NCBI GenBank assembly: GCA_900544025.1
Contig: UQTM01000071.1
Location: 1-17,132 of the forward strand
Source: an uncultured Odoribacter sp.
GTDB lineage: Bacteria; Bacteroidota; Bacteroidia; Bacteroidales; Marinifilaceae
Reading direction: 5' to 3'
Length of the DNA stretch: 17,132 bases
Numbering within the stretch: position 1 is the first letter of the stretch; the number at the start of each line of letters is the position of its first letter. The position numbers were made by a program, and so were the translations under genes. Below the pieces are notes generated by a model, which was given only the letters and a program-made list of their open reading frames with translations, ran no database searches and was not told the origin of the DNA. Of this stretch, positions 1 through 7,310 are shown piece after piece.

Positions 1-1540
1 CCCGGCGGGGCAATATCCCCACCACCTTCAATTTTGCCGAAGGCTGGCGTTCCCGGATCGCTCCGGCCAGAAAACGGATGCCTTCTGCAATCTCCTCGTC
101 CGTGCAATCGCCTAAATTATTGGTTCCGATCATCAGCACCACCTCTTTCGCTTCATATCCCGACAATTCGTCATGATACACCCGCCAAAGCACATTCTCG
201 ATCCTATCCCAGCCGAAACCCAGATTGCGGAATCCGGCAGGTTGCAGCCACTTATCCCATCCCTTACCGCCATTCTTCCACGCAGCGGCAGGCTGTCCTC
301 CCCAGTAATGCACGATAGAATTTCCCAAAATCACCCGCTCCGGCGCGTGTTCCCGGTTCATTTGCAAAATTTGCTCGTGCCGTGCATTCCATTCATAACC
401 TCCCGCTTCCCGCCTCTGCCTTACAGGGCGCATCGTCTTATACGGGCCTTCCGGCTCCTGCAATATCCGGCGCAAAGCCTTTTCATACGCCCCGGCATAT
501 AAAACCATTCCCCAGTCGGTGGAATGTACTCCGTCCACCATAGCCTCCATATCCATACCGATCTCCTCGTGGGAAAGATAATACAGGTCAGGGACACCCG
601 CCTGCGTCAAACGTTCGAAGGCCCGCCGCGCCGCCCGGTTTACTCCCTGGTAAGCCTCCTGTTTTTCTTGATTGGTGTATTCATTCGTATATCCGTCATG
701 CTCCGTAATCAGAACAGGAGTCCGGGGATGCCGGGCGCGGATCTGCTCCACCGCAGCCACCAGCAAATTTTCAGGATCATCGCCCGGATACATATTCGGC
801 ATACAATCCAGCACATACACCGCAGCTTCCACCTGATTCACATAATTAAGCACCTCTTTTTCCAGCTTGCCGTTGCCGGAGAAACCCAGATTCACCCCCG
901 GACGGTCGAGCCTGCGCCCTACGATAGAAGTCCATGCCATACCCGGACGCGAAGCGCAAGCCCCCTGGGCGATAGACGTACCGTACACCACGATCGGCTT
1001 TTCCGTACGCCGGGGAACAAATTCAAAACCGGATTCTTCCGGCACTCCGATCTCCAGCCATTTCACCGAATTGTACAAAGGCAGGTAAAGGCAATATTCA
1101 TACCCCTTTCCATGCCGTACCCGGTAGGTCAGATTTTGAAAATGATAAACGACCGTATCGCCGAAACTATAACTCCCGGTACACCAAAGATTCTCGCCAT
1201 TCTCGCCCCGGGCATACAAATCCACCCCCGATACTCCCGTAGCAGGCATGTGCGGCATGGCACGTCCGCCCGTCACCTGATAGCGTACCCGGATCTGCGG
1301 CGCATTGGAATAAAAACACACGGACAATCCGGCACTGTTGCGGGAAAGCCCCCACACCGCAGCACGCACATCCGCCTGAGCCTGCGAGGGCAAACGGACG
1401 AATGTACCCTGCAAAGCCTCGTCCCAGCCTTGTCCCTGTATCACATTTTTTTCTACCTGCAACGGATTAAACCATTTCCATTGCGCTTGCCCCGGCATCG
1501 CCGCCAGCAGCAGCAACACCCACAAAATTCCGGTCTTCAT
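1..1540 (-). CDS. Secreted tandem SGNH/GDSL hydrolase, 3' end outside window
   Basis: Probable exported esterase (deacylase) with two SGNH domains; 513 codons are visible and the C-terminus lies beyond the left edge. A signal peptide covers about residues 1-19 (MKTG, then a Leu/Ala stretch ending GQA-Q). Next is an all-beta region with the GVDLY signature (105-109) of the GxDLY domain that precedes many Bacteroidetes SGNH enzymes. First SGNH domain: nucleophile block GTSI (S189), block II NLGFSGNG (217-224), N249 in DCMPNM, and catalytic DGVH (D336, H339). Second domain: block I LGNSIV (S408), NLGFGWD (439-445) and GTNN (472-475); its Asp/His block would lie outside. Acetyl or other ester groups on glycans are likely substrates by family analogy; the actual substrate cannot be read. 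An adjacent ATG at 1543 is an alternative start. The gene follows folP by about 90 bases on the same strand and may be read through from it. Confidence 0.9.
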   Translation of the reverse strand, partial: MKTGILWVLLLLAAMPGQAQWKWFNPLQVEKNVIQGQGWDEALQGTFVRLPSQAQADVRAAVWGLSRNSAGLSVCFYSNAPQIRVRYQVTGGRAMPHMPATGVSGVDLYARGENGENLWCTGSYSFGDTVVYHFQNLTYRVRHGKGYEYCLYLPLYNSVKWLEIGVPEESGFEFVPRRTEKPIVVYGTSIAQGACASRPGMAWTSIVGRRLDRPGVNLGFSGNGKLEKEVLNYVNQVEAAVYVLDCMPNMYPGDDPENLLVAAVEQIRARHPRTPVLITEHDGYTNEYTNQEKQEAYQGVNRAARRAFERLTQAGVPDLYYLSHEEIGMDMEAMVDGVHSTDWGMVLYAGAYEKALRRILQEPEGPYKTMRPVRQRREAGGYEWNARHEQILQMNREHAPERVILGNSIVHYWGGQPAAAWKNGGKGWDKWLQPAGFRNLGFGWDRIENVLWRVYHDELSGYEAKEVVLMIGTNNLGDCTDEEIAEGIRFLAGAIRERQPSAKLKVVGILPRR

Positions 1541-1634
1541 CATATTTTTATCTTTTTATGCTCTATTGTTTCATTCTGTTTCTCCCGGTCTTCCTGTCCT
1601 TTTGCACATTTTTCACCCACACTCTCTCCCGCCA

Positions 1635-2498
1635 TTATAAAACGGCCTTTTCCCGCTTTCCTGAACTCTCCCGCATCGCCCCCACGATCTTCACCGCTTC
1701 CACCGCCTCTTTCACATCGTGAACCCGTAAAATATCCGCTCCTTTAAGCAAAGATATCGTGTTCAAAACCGTCGTTCCGTTCAGGGCATCGGCAGGCGTT
1801 CCACCCAATAATTTATATATCATCGACTTGCGGGAAATCCCGGCCAACAAAGGATAGCCGAACGATTTATACGTTTCCATCCCATCCAGCAACTCGTAAT
1901 TATGCTGCAAAGTCTTGCCGAAACCGAATCCCGGATCGAGGATAATCTGCCGGAATCCGGCAGCCTCCAGCCGGGCGATCCGTTCCCGGAAAAATTGTCC
2001 TACCTCTTTCACCACATCGGCATATTCCGGATTTTTCTGCATGGTTTCGGGCGTTCCCTGAATGTGCATCATCACATACGGAATACCTGCTTGCGACACA
2101 TAATCGAACATCGTTTCATCCATCGTCCCCCCCGAAATATCGTTCACGATTACAGTCCCCATACAGGTATTGACTTCTTTCGCTACCTTCGCCCGGAACG
2201 TATCGATCGAAACCGGAATATGCGGATAGTATTTCCGTATCAGCTCCACGGCAGGCATCAGCCGCCCGATCTCCTCTTTCTCGCTCACCGCCGCAGCCCC
2301 CGGACGCGAAGAATAAGCTCCTACGTCGATGATCCTTCCGCCTTCCTCCACAATCTGATGAATACGTCCGATAATTTTGGCTTCGCTCTGGTAGCTCCCG
2401 CCATCGTAAAAAGAATCGGGAGTGACATTCAAAATTCCCATCACCGCGGGAGTGGAAAGATCGAGCACTTCCCCGCCCACCTTCAGCATCTTTATCAT
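1635..2498 (-). CDS. folP: Dihydropteroate synthase
   Basis: Cytoplasmic enzyme that joins 6-hydroxymethyl-7,8-dihydropterin pyrophosphate to p-aminobenzoate in folate synthesis; the sulfonamide target. The 287 residues, a usual length, carry the family motifs in order: MGILNVTPDSF (19-29, pterin/phosphate loop 1), GAYSSRPGA (60-68), SIDTFR, NDISGG, MHIQGTPETMQ, DPGFGFGKT, GISRKS and the C-terminal RVHDVKE. All are intact, so the enzyme should be active. The start at 2498 (MIKML) is the first ATG after an AT-rich leader; the ATG three codons later is possible. It is divergent from the DUF1599 gene, with 94 bases between. From memory, folP in many Bacteroides is followed by a diadenylate cyclase gene; here an SGNH hydrolase follows. 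Confidence 0.97.
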   Translation of the reverse strand: MIKMLKVGGEVLDLSTPAVMGILNVTPDSFYDGGSYQSEAKIIGRIHQIVEEGGRIIDVGAYSSRPGAAAVSEKEEIGRLMPAVELIRKYYPHIPVSIDTFRAKVAKEVNTCMGTVIVNDISGGTMDETMFDYVSQAGIPYVMMHIQGTPETMQKNPEYADVVKEVGQFFRERIARLEAAGFRQIILDPGFGFGKTLQHNYELLDGMETYKSFGYPLLAGISRKSMIYKLLGGTPADALNGTTVLNTISLLKGADILRVHDVKEAVEAVKIVGAMRESSGKREKAVL

Positions 2499-2544
2499 AA
2501 ACTAAATTTTCAATTTTCAATTCTATTTCTTACTTTTACACTTT

Positions 2545-2578
2545 CAAAGATAATGACGATTTTTTTACATTTTACAAT
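2545..2578 (-). promoter_or_regulatory. Putative folP promoter in a divergent intergenic region
   Basis: Read on the minus strand, TATCTTTG (2552-2545) matches the Bacteroidetes -7 consensus TAnnTTTG exactly. An ATTG (2578-2575) lies 22 bases upstream as a possible -33 element, slightly further than usual. The -7 element is 46 bases from the folP ATG. The same 94-base gap must also hold the promoter of the opposite DUF1599 gene, where only a weaker TACATTTT (2566-2573) is seen, and it contains a small inverted repeat, TACATT/AATGTA (2566-2581). Confidence 0.5.
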
Positions 2579-2592
2579 GTAACCCTTAAATT

Positions 2593-3162
2593 ATGCCTAA
2601 CACAGCACAAGAATATGATAGCGTGATAGATACCTGTCGTGATATTTTTGTCAAGAAAATGCACGATTACGGTACGGCATGGCGCATTCTTCGCCCTACC
2701 TCTATCACCGACCAGATATTTATCAAAGCCAACCGCATCCGGTGCATCGAAGAAAAAGGAATCACCAAAGTGAACGAAGGCATTATCCCGGAATTTATCG
2801 GAATCATCAACTATTCCATTATGGGATTGATCCAACTGGAACTGGGAACGGCAGGAGAAAGCGAAGAAAGCGACCACGAACAGATTGCCGGGCTTTACGA
2901 CACTTATTTCCAGCGTGCCAAATCGCTCATGCTCGATAAGAACCACGACTACGACGAAGCGTGGCGCAGCATGCGGATCAGCTCTTACACCGACCTGATC
3001 CTGATGAAAATCAAAAGAACGAAACAGATCGAGGACAACCAGGGCAACACCCTGATTTCGGAAGGTATCGACGCCAATTATTACGACATGATCAATTATT
3101 CCGTATTTGCCCTGATACGCCTGATCGTGGAAAAAGAAACGACTACTACACCCCTGAATTGA
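2593..3162 (+). CDS. DUF1599 / nucleotide modification associated domain 1 protein, two repeats
   Basis: A 189-residue soluble, mostly helical protein made of two copies of the DUF1599 domain (Pfam later named it nucleotide modification associated domain 1). Repeat 1 spans about 8-83 and repeat 2 about 102-178. Matching blocks are HDYGTAWR (24-31) with HDYDEAWR (118-125), TDQIFIKANR (39-48) with TDLILMKIKR (133-142), the EG pair (62-63, 157-158) and INYSIMGLI (72-80) with INYSVFALI (167-175). No membrane segment or signal peptide is visible. The domain was linked to modified-nucleotide systems by comparative genomics; its biochemical activity is, to my knowledge, not established. It is the first gene of a plus-strand set with the DoxX-like gene (48 bases on) and tpiA. 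The gap to the next gene holds a small hairpin, AACGGG/CCCGTT (3169-3184), without a T tract. Confidence 0.9.
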   Translation: MPNTAQEYDSVIDTCRDIFVKKMHDYGTAWRILRPTSITDQIFIKANRIRCIEEKGITKVNEGIIPEFIGIINYSIMGLIQLELGTAGESEESDHEQIAGLYDTYFQRAKSLMLDKNHDYDEAWRSMRISSYTDLILMKIKRTKQIEDNQGNTLISEGIDANYYDMINYSVFALIRLIVEKETTTTPLN

Positions 3163-3210
3163 TAACCGAACGGGATTTCCCGTTAAAAACGTAAGAAACA
3201 GAAAAGAAAT

Positions 3211-4458
3211 ATGAAATTATTGAGGAACATTTGCAGAATATTAGTTGGAGCTTTATTTATTTATTCCGGTTTTGTAAAAGGTGTCGATCCGTTGGGATCG
3301 GACTACAAATTTACCGACTACTTTTATGCTTTCGGTATGAGCTGGATGTCGTTCTCCGCACTTTTCTTCTCTTTTCTCCTTTCATTAGCAGAATTTTTAA
3401 TCGGTATTTGCCTGTTTTTCAACATTAAAACGAAATGGGCTGCCTGGGGCGCATTACTATTCATGGGCGTGTTCACCCCCCTGACACTTATACTGGCGAT
3501 CAAAAACCCGGTGACGGACTGCGGATGCTTCGGCGATGCCCTGATCCTTACCAACTGGGAAACGTTCTGGAAAAACGTTATCCTGCTGCTGATGACCTTA
3601 GTGATTTTCTTCAACAAGGAAAAATTCAAATCGGTCTTCAACTTCCTGGAGCAAACGGTCATGCTGGTATGTAGCATTGTCTTTATGCTTTGCATCGAAT
3701 CTTATTCTTACCGCCACTTACCGATCCTCGATTTCCGCCCCTATGCCATCGGAAAGAACATTGCAGAAGGCATGCAGATCCCCGAAGGAGCCCCCCACGA
3801 CGAATATAAGCTGACTCTGAAATATAAAAACAAGAACACCGGAGAGATTCAGGACTTCACGGAAGAGAATTTTCCCTGGCAGGACACCCTGAACTGGGAA
3901 CACCACAGCACCGAAGAAAAACTGATCAGCGAAGGCTACAAAGCCCCGATTCACGACTTTGTGATCGAACACCCCGAATACGGAAACATCACGGAAGAAG
4001 TGCTGGACGACGATAATTACACCTTCCTGGCTGTGGCTTACAACATCAACAAAACCTCTTCCGAAAATCAGGACAAGTTAAACAAGCTGGCGGCTTATGC
4101 ACAGGATAAAGGTTATCGCTTCTACGGGCTGACCGCCTCGAACACCGACGATGTGCAAAACTACACTCAGGCACACGGCGTGAACTACGAATTTTGTTCC
4201 ACCGATGAAATACAGCTCAAAACCATGATCCGTTCCAATCCGGGATTGGTGTTATTACGCAAAGGAACGGTGATCGACAAATGGGGACATCGCGACCTGC
4301 CTGAAGTGGAAGATTTGCAGGACAAGGACTTAACTTCTTATTGCCTGTCGGAACAACAAAACATCACCGATCGCTATGTGGTTTATTCCCTGATTTTACT
4401 ATATTTGTGTTGCCTGGGCTATTACATGGCACGTAAATACAAAAGGCAGATAAAATAA
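3211..4458 (+). CDS. BT_3928-family DoxX/MauE-like inner-membrane protein
   Basis: A 415-residue inner-membrane protein of the BT_3928 family of Bacteroidetes. Predicted membrane helices lie at about 5-22, 48-70, 76-97, 119-135 and 147-163, then a large soluble region (about 170-380), then a last helix at about 387-405 with a basic tail (RKYKRQIK). The N-terminal part resembles DoxX/MauE: GALFIYSGFVKGVDP near the start, and TDCGCFGD with C104 and C106 at the membrane edge, a placement like the CGCFG motif of MauE-type redox proteins. The soluble domain may be thioredoxin-like (LVLLRKGTVIDKWGH near 312-326 resembles such a fold), but it has no CxxC, so a thiol-oxidoreductase role is only an inference. 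Substrate and partners are unknown. The 39-base gap to tpiA has no terminator, so the genes are probably co-transcribed. Confidence 0.85.
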   Translation: MKLLRNICRILVGALFIYSGFVKGVDPLGSDYKFTDYFYAFGMSWMSFSALFFSFLLSLAEFLIGICLFFNIKTKWAAWGALLFMGVFTPLTLILAIKNPVTDCGCFGDALILTNWETFWKNVILLLMTLVIFFNKEKFKSVFNFLEQTVMLVCSIVFMLCIESYSYRHLPILDFRPYAIGKNIAEGMQIPEGAPHDEYKLTLKYKNKNTGEIQDFTEENFPWQDTLNWEHHSTEEKLISEGYKAPIHDFVIEHPEYGNITEEVLDDDNYTFLAVAYNINKTSSENQDKLNKLAAYAQDKGYRFYGLTASNTDDVQNYTQAHGVNYEFCSTDEIQLKTMIRSNPGLVLLRKGTVIDKWGHRDLPEVEDLQDKDLTSYCLSEQQNITDRYVVYSLILLYLCCLGYYMARKYKRQIK

Positions 4459-4497
4459 CCGACGCTCTGTATCATTTTTGAATTAAAAACATAAACC

Positions 4498-5265
4498 ATG
4501 AGAAAAAAAATTGTAGCAGGAAACTGGAAAATGAATAAAACACTTCAGGAAGGTGTTGAACTGGCAAAAGAAGTAAACAGCAAAGTGAAAGCGGCCAATG
4601 CCACCGGCGTAACCGTTGTGATCGGCACGCCTTTCATCCACCTGCCGGAAGTCAGCAAGATCGTCGATCCCGCTTTAGTTCAGGTATCTGCACAGAACTG
4701 CGCTACCGAAGCATCGGGAGCTTACACAGGTGAAGTTTCAGCCGCAATGGTGGCTTCGACCGGAGCGAAATACGTGATTCTGGGACACTCTGAAAGAAGG
4801 TCTTACTACGGCGAAACCGATGCGATCCTCGTAAAAAAAGTGGAACGCGCACTGGAAAACCAGCTGGAAGTGATTTTCTGCGTAGGTGAAGTGCTGGCCG
4901 AAAGAGAAAGCGAAAAACACTTCGAAGTGGTGAAATCGCAACTGGAAAACGGTTTATTCAACCTTTCTGCCGACCAATTCTCACACATCGTCATCGCTTA
5001 TGAGCCGGTTTGGGCAATCGGAACCGGAAAAACGGCAACCTCTGCACAAGCCCAGGAAATGCACGCATTTATCCGTAGCGTACTGGCCGGAAAATATGGC
5101 AAAGAAGTGGCAGACAACACCTCTATCCTGTACGGAGGTAGCTGCAACGCTAAAAATGCCGACGAACTGTTTGCCAACCCGGATGTAGATGGCGGCCTGA
5201 TCGGCGGAGCCTCTCTGAAAGCCGACGATTTCCTGGCTATCGTCAATGCCCGTCAGAACCACTGA
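4498..5265 (+). CDS. tpiA: Triose-phosphate isomerase
   Basis: Cytoplasmic glycolytic enzyme interconverting dihydroxyacetone phosphate and glyceraldehyde 3-phosphate. The 255 residues match the family length and all catalytic elements are present: GNWKMN with K11, GHSERR with H97, AYEPVWAIGTGKTA with E169 and the flexible loop, SILYGGS (about 211-217) and GGLIGGASL near the C-terminus for phosphate binding. It is the last gene of the plus-strand set starting with the DUF1599 protein and is closed by a strong terminator 21 bases after its stop codon. A tpiA gene directly after a BT_3928-type gene recurs in Bacteroides as far as I recall. Confidence 0.98.
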   Translation: MRKKIVAGNWKMNKTLQEGVELAKEVNSKVKAANATGVTVVIGTPFIHLPEVSKIVDPALVQVSAQNCATEASGAYTGEVSAAMVASTGAKYVILGHSERRSYYGETDAILVKKVERALENQLEVIFCVGEVLAERESEKHFEVVKSQLENGLFNLSADQFSHIVIAYEPVWAIGTGKTATSAQAQEMHAFIRSVLAGKYGKEVADNTSILYGGSCNAKNADELFANPDVDGGLIGGASLKADDFLAIVNARQNH

Positions 5266-5286
5266 TTACGAGTCATAGGAATATAA

Positions 5287-5316
5287 AAAAGCTGCCCGGA
5301 ATTCCAGGCAGCTTTT
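5287..5316 (+). terminator. Bidirectional intrinsic terminator after tpiA
   Basis: AAAAGCTGCC (5287-5296) pairs perfectly with GGCAGCTTTT (5307-5316). The 10-base centre can add GG/CC pairs after one mismatch. A runs on the left and T runs on the right allow it to work on both strands, which fits the convergent tpiA (plus) and cupin (minus) genes. Confidence 0.9.
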
Positions 5317-5362
5317 ATTTTACGAACAGTTACAGCTTTCAACACTCCGCCGCCGATCTATC

Positions 5363-5391
5363 GAAACCGGGGCAGAAGCCCGGCTGGTTTC
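5363..5391 (-). terminator. Possible second hairpin below the cupin gene
   Basis: GAAACC (5363-5368) pairs with GGTTTC (5386-5391) around an inner GGGC-AGAA-GCCC stem. It lies just after the cupin stop on the minus strand, but has no T tract there; on the plus strand it is followed by CCTTTTG. It may act as a 3' stability hairpin rather than a true terminator. Confidence 0.35.
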
Positions 5392-5408
5392 CCTTTTGAA
5401 AAACTGCC

Positions 5409-5726
5409 CTATTTTACGCTGATCCCCAGCATGACCGTCGTCTTCTCCGTATTGTTCCAAACGGAATGGGGAATCCCGCCTTTCACCAAAAAGGATTCGT
5501 TTTCATGGATAACGACTTCCCGATTACCGAGCACGATTTTAACCTCACCACTAACCACCACAAACAAATGATCGTGCAAATGAGTGTGCGGCACGACCGG
5601 ACCGCCCCCTCCCGGCTCTAAATAAGCAATAGCCCCGTCCTGTATCTCCCCGCTCTCACCGAACAGCTTTTTAGCTAAAAAGTGCACGTGCCCGGGAGGT
5701 GTCACAAATCCTTGCAAATCGTCCAT
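5409..5726 (-). CDS. Small single-domain cupin
   Basis: A 105-residue cytoplasmic cupin_2-type protein, one small beta-barrel that usually holds a metal. Motif 1 is PHTHLHDHLFVVVSGE (46-61) with H47 and H49; the usual Glu four residues after the second His is His53 here. Motif 2 is GGIPHSVWNN (83-92) with H87. Metal binding is therefore plausible but the ligand set is not the standard 3-His/1-Glu. No enzyme activity or ligand can be assigned; small cupins of this kind include sensors and isomerase-like proteins. It lies 27 bases after the beta-propeller lipoprotein gene on the same strand and is probably co-transcribed with it. Confidence 0.85.
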   Translation of the reverse strand: MDDLQGFVTPPGHVHFLAKKLFGESGEIQDGAIAYLEPGGGGPVVPHTHLHDHLFVVVSGEVKIVLGNREVVIHENESFLVKGGIPHSVWNNTEKTTVMLGISVK

Positions 5727-5753
5727 TCTTCCATATTTATTTTAAACCAAAAC

Positions 5754-6977
5754 TCACTTCCTGAATTTAATCAGCATCAACACCGGATTGCTGTCTTCTT
5801 TTAATCCCGAAGCAATCTCCTTTAACTTTCCCGTCAATTTCCCTTTTTGATAAAAGTCTGTAAGTAGAAGAGCGGGTATCGGCACAATAGAATACTCCGG
5901 CAATAAACTACAAAAAAAATTATTTATATCCTTGACACAATCACTTCCCTGAAAATCCGGCTCGAATATTTCTCCCGTCTTATGATCGATCGCTATACAA
6001 TTCCGGGTGAATGTCACCGCTTCTTTGTTCATTCCGCTAAGGTATAAAAATGTATAACGTGCCGTCTTGGCCGAAATTTCGAAAAACCGGGACTTTTCCA
6101 ATCTCTGCAATGAAGGTTTACACACAATGAAAGGCTTTAAAGCCCGATGGTTAAACGTATAAATGGTATCGGAAGCAAAATCCGAGATATAAAAATCCCC
6201 CCCATTCCGGATAATAGGCGATCTTTTAAAACCTGCCAGACGCGCCCGATTTTTATTTCCGACTTTATAAGGCATATACAGTCTTCCATCCTTCATTTCG
6301 GCAACCTCTAAATCCAATGGCTTAAAAGTACCGTTCTGTTTAGACATCAGGTAATAAGGCCGGAAAGCCCCCTTATGCTTCTCCATAGCCTCCTCCGAAA
6401 TTCGGGTATAGACCAATAAATTATTCTCATCATAATCCGTGAAATCCTCTATCCAAAGGCGAGCGGGAACATTAAAGCTACGTTTAAGATCACCGGTCAA
6501 AGAATATACATACACCTTATAATGCAGCATAAAATCGTAAATATAGATTTCATCGGCATCGAAATCGACGGTAAAATGGATAATACTCTGGTACTCTCCG
6601 GGACCTCTTCCCGTGTGGTTAAACCGGGAGACCAACCGCCCGTCCCTTCCGAATACATACACCGATCCTTCCCGATTTTTGGATACGATCAGGCTATCCG
6701 ACATACATATCCCGTTCGTCATGCCCGACAGCAGGACATCTTTACTCGTTTCCAGCGGGATATATTCGATATCGGCGATTTCCTCCAGCATCAAAGTCTT
6801 TTTTTCATACTCCCCCAAAGGATTTACCTCGATAGGAAGCTTTAACTCTGCCGGACGTTCTGTCTTTGCTTCTACCTGTCCGTTTTCAGGAACGGCGATC
6901 GCTTTTGCCTGCCGTTCCTTACATCCTATAAAAAAAAGGATACTGAAAACACAGACCATACCTTTGATTGATTTCAT
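5754..6977 (-). CDS. 6-bladed beta-propeller lipoprotein
   Basis: A 407-residue exported lipoprotein of the Bacteroidetes 6-bladed beta-propeller family (formerly DUF5128). The signal sequence ends in a lipobox, LFFIGC, with acylated C19. A low-complexity linker follows, then the family-typical IEYIPLET (70-77) and TGRGPGEY (122-129), and NHL-like repeats of the DxxxxxIYxYD type. Residues after C19 are Lys-Glu, and surface export is not evident from a Bacteroides-type export signal. Function is unknown; such proteins often occur near polysaccharide- or peptide-uptake genes, but none is seen here. It heads a two-gene set with the cupin. I found no clear promoter in the 333 bases upstream. Confidence 0.88.
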   Translation of the reverse strand: MKSIKGMVCVFSILFFIGCKERQAKAIAVPENGQVEAKTERPAELKLPIEVNPLGEYEKKTLMLEEIADIEYIPLETSKDVLLSGMTNGICMSDSLIVSKNREGSVYVFGRDGRLVSRFNHTGRGPGEYQSIIHFTVDFDADEIYIYDFMLHYKVYVYSLTGDLKRSFNVPARLWIEDFTDYDENNLLVYTRISEEAMEKHKGAFRPYYLMSKQNGTFKPLDLEVAEMKDGRLYMPYKVGNKNRARLAGFKRSPIIRNGGDFYISDFASDTIYTFNHRALKPFIVCKPSLQRLEKSRFFEISAKTARYTFLYLSGMNKEAVTFTRNCIAIDHKTGEIFEPDFQGSDCVKDINNFFCSLLPEYSIVPIPALLLTDFYQKGKLTGKLKEIASGLKEDSNPVLMLIKFRK

Positions 6978-7226
6978 ATTCTTACGATTAAAAGTGTACT
7001 AAAACGGCTGCACACATACATTGTCAGGCAGTCACCACAAAGTAAAATTTTCTAAAAGTAGATATAATACCTATACGTTATTCAGCAGGTACCGGAAAAA
7101 TTTACAACGATCGATCACGAGCTACATTTACCACCGGAATCCGATCATAACCGGCCCTATCGGTGATTCATCCTTATTCTCACCCTTCTCATTTTATAAA
7201 TACCGCCAGGTCTATACAAATAAATA
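6978..7226. other. Intergenic stretch without a recognised gene
   Basis: This AT-rich gap separates the M49 peptidase gene (upstream on the minus strand) from the lipoprotein gene. It contains a 68-codon plus-strand frame (7021-7227) with no recognisable domain and a tyrosine/serine/arginine-rich composition that looks non-coding. On the minus strand TTACTTTG (7051-7044) is one base from the -7 consensus TAnnTTTG, but no fitting -33 was found. The leader of the lipoprotein gene would be about 60-70 bases if this is used. Confidence 0.4.
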
Positions 7227-7251
7227 GGGACACCTTTTATAAAAGTGTCCC
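7227..7251 (-). terminator. Inverted repeat, probable terminator downstream of the M49 gene
   Basis: GGGACAC (7227-7233) and GTGTCCC (7245-7251) are perfect complements; the middle TTTTATAAAA is itself palindromic and can extend the stem. On the minus strand the hairpin is followed by TATTTATTTG, a moderate T-rich tail. It lies 60 bases after the M49 stop codon. Confidence 0.5.
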
Positions 7252-7280
7252 CCGAAACAGGATCATAAATATTTCTGAAA

Positions 7281-7294
7281 AGCGGCGCTAACCG
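7281..7294 (-). terminator. Small GC hairpin just after the M49 stop
   Basis: On the minus strand GCGG-TTAGCG-CCGC is followed by TTTT, starting about 17 bases after the peptidase stop codon. The stem is short, so it is at best a weak terminator ahead of the stronger inverted repeat further on. On the plus strand it is followed by ATTTTTT, but no plus-strand gene precedes it. Confidence 0.35.
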
Positions 7295-7310
7295 CATTTT
7301 TTACAAATTC

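Noticed and set aside
524..1747. 407-codon open frame on the plus strand
   Set aside because: It lies opposite the SGNH gene and the end of folP, whose minus-strand translations carry clear catalytic motifs. The plus-strand product is rich in His, Arg and Pro with no domain, as expected of a shadow frame.
7021..7227. 68-codon plus-strand frame between lipoprotein and M49 genes
   Set aside because: No recognisable domain, no promoter, and a composition like translated AT-rich spacer.
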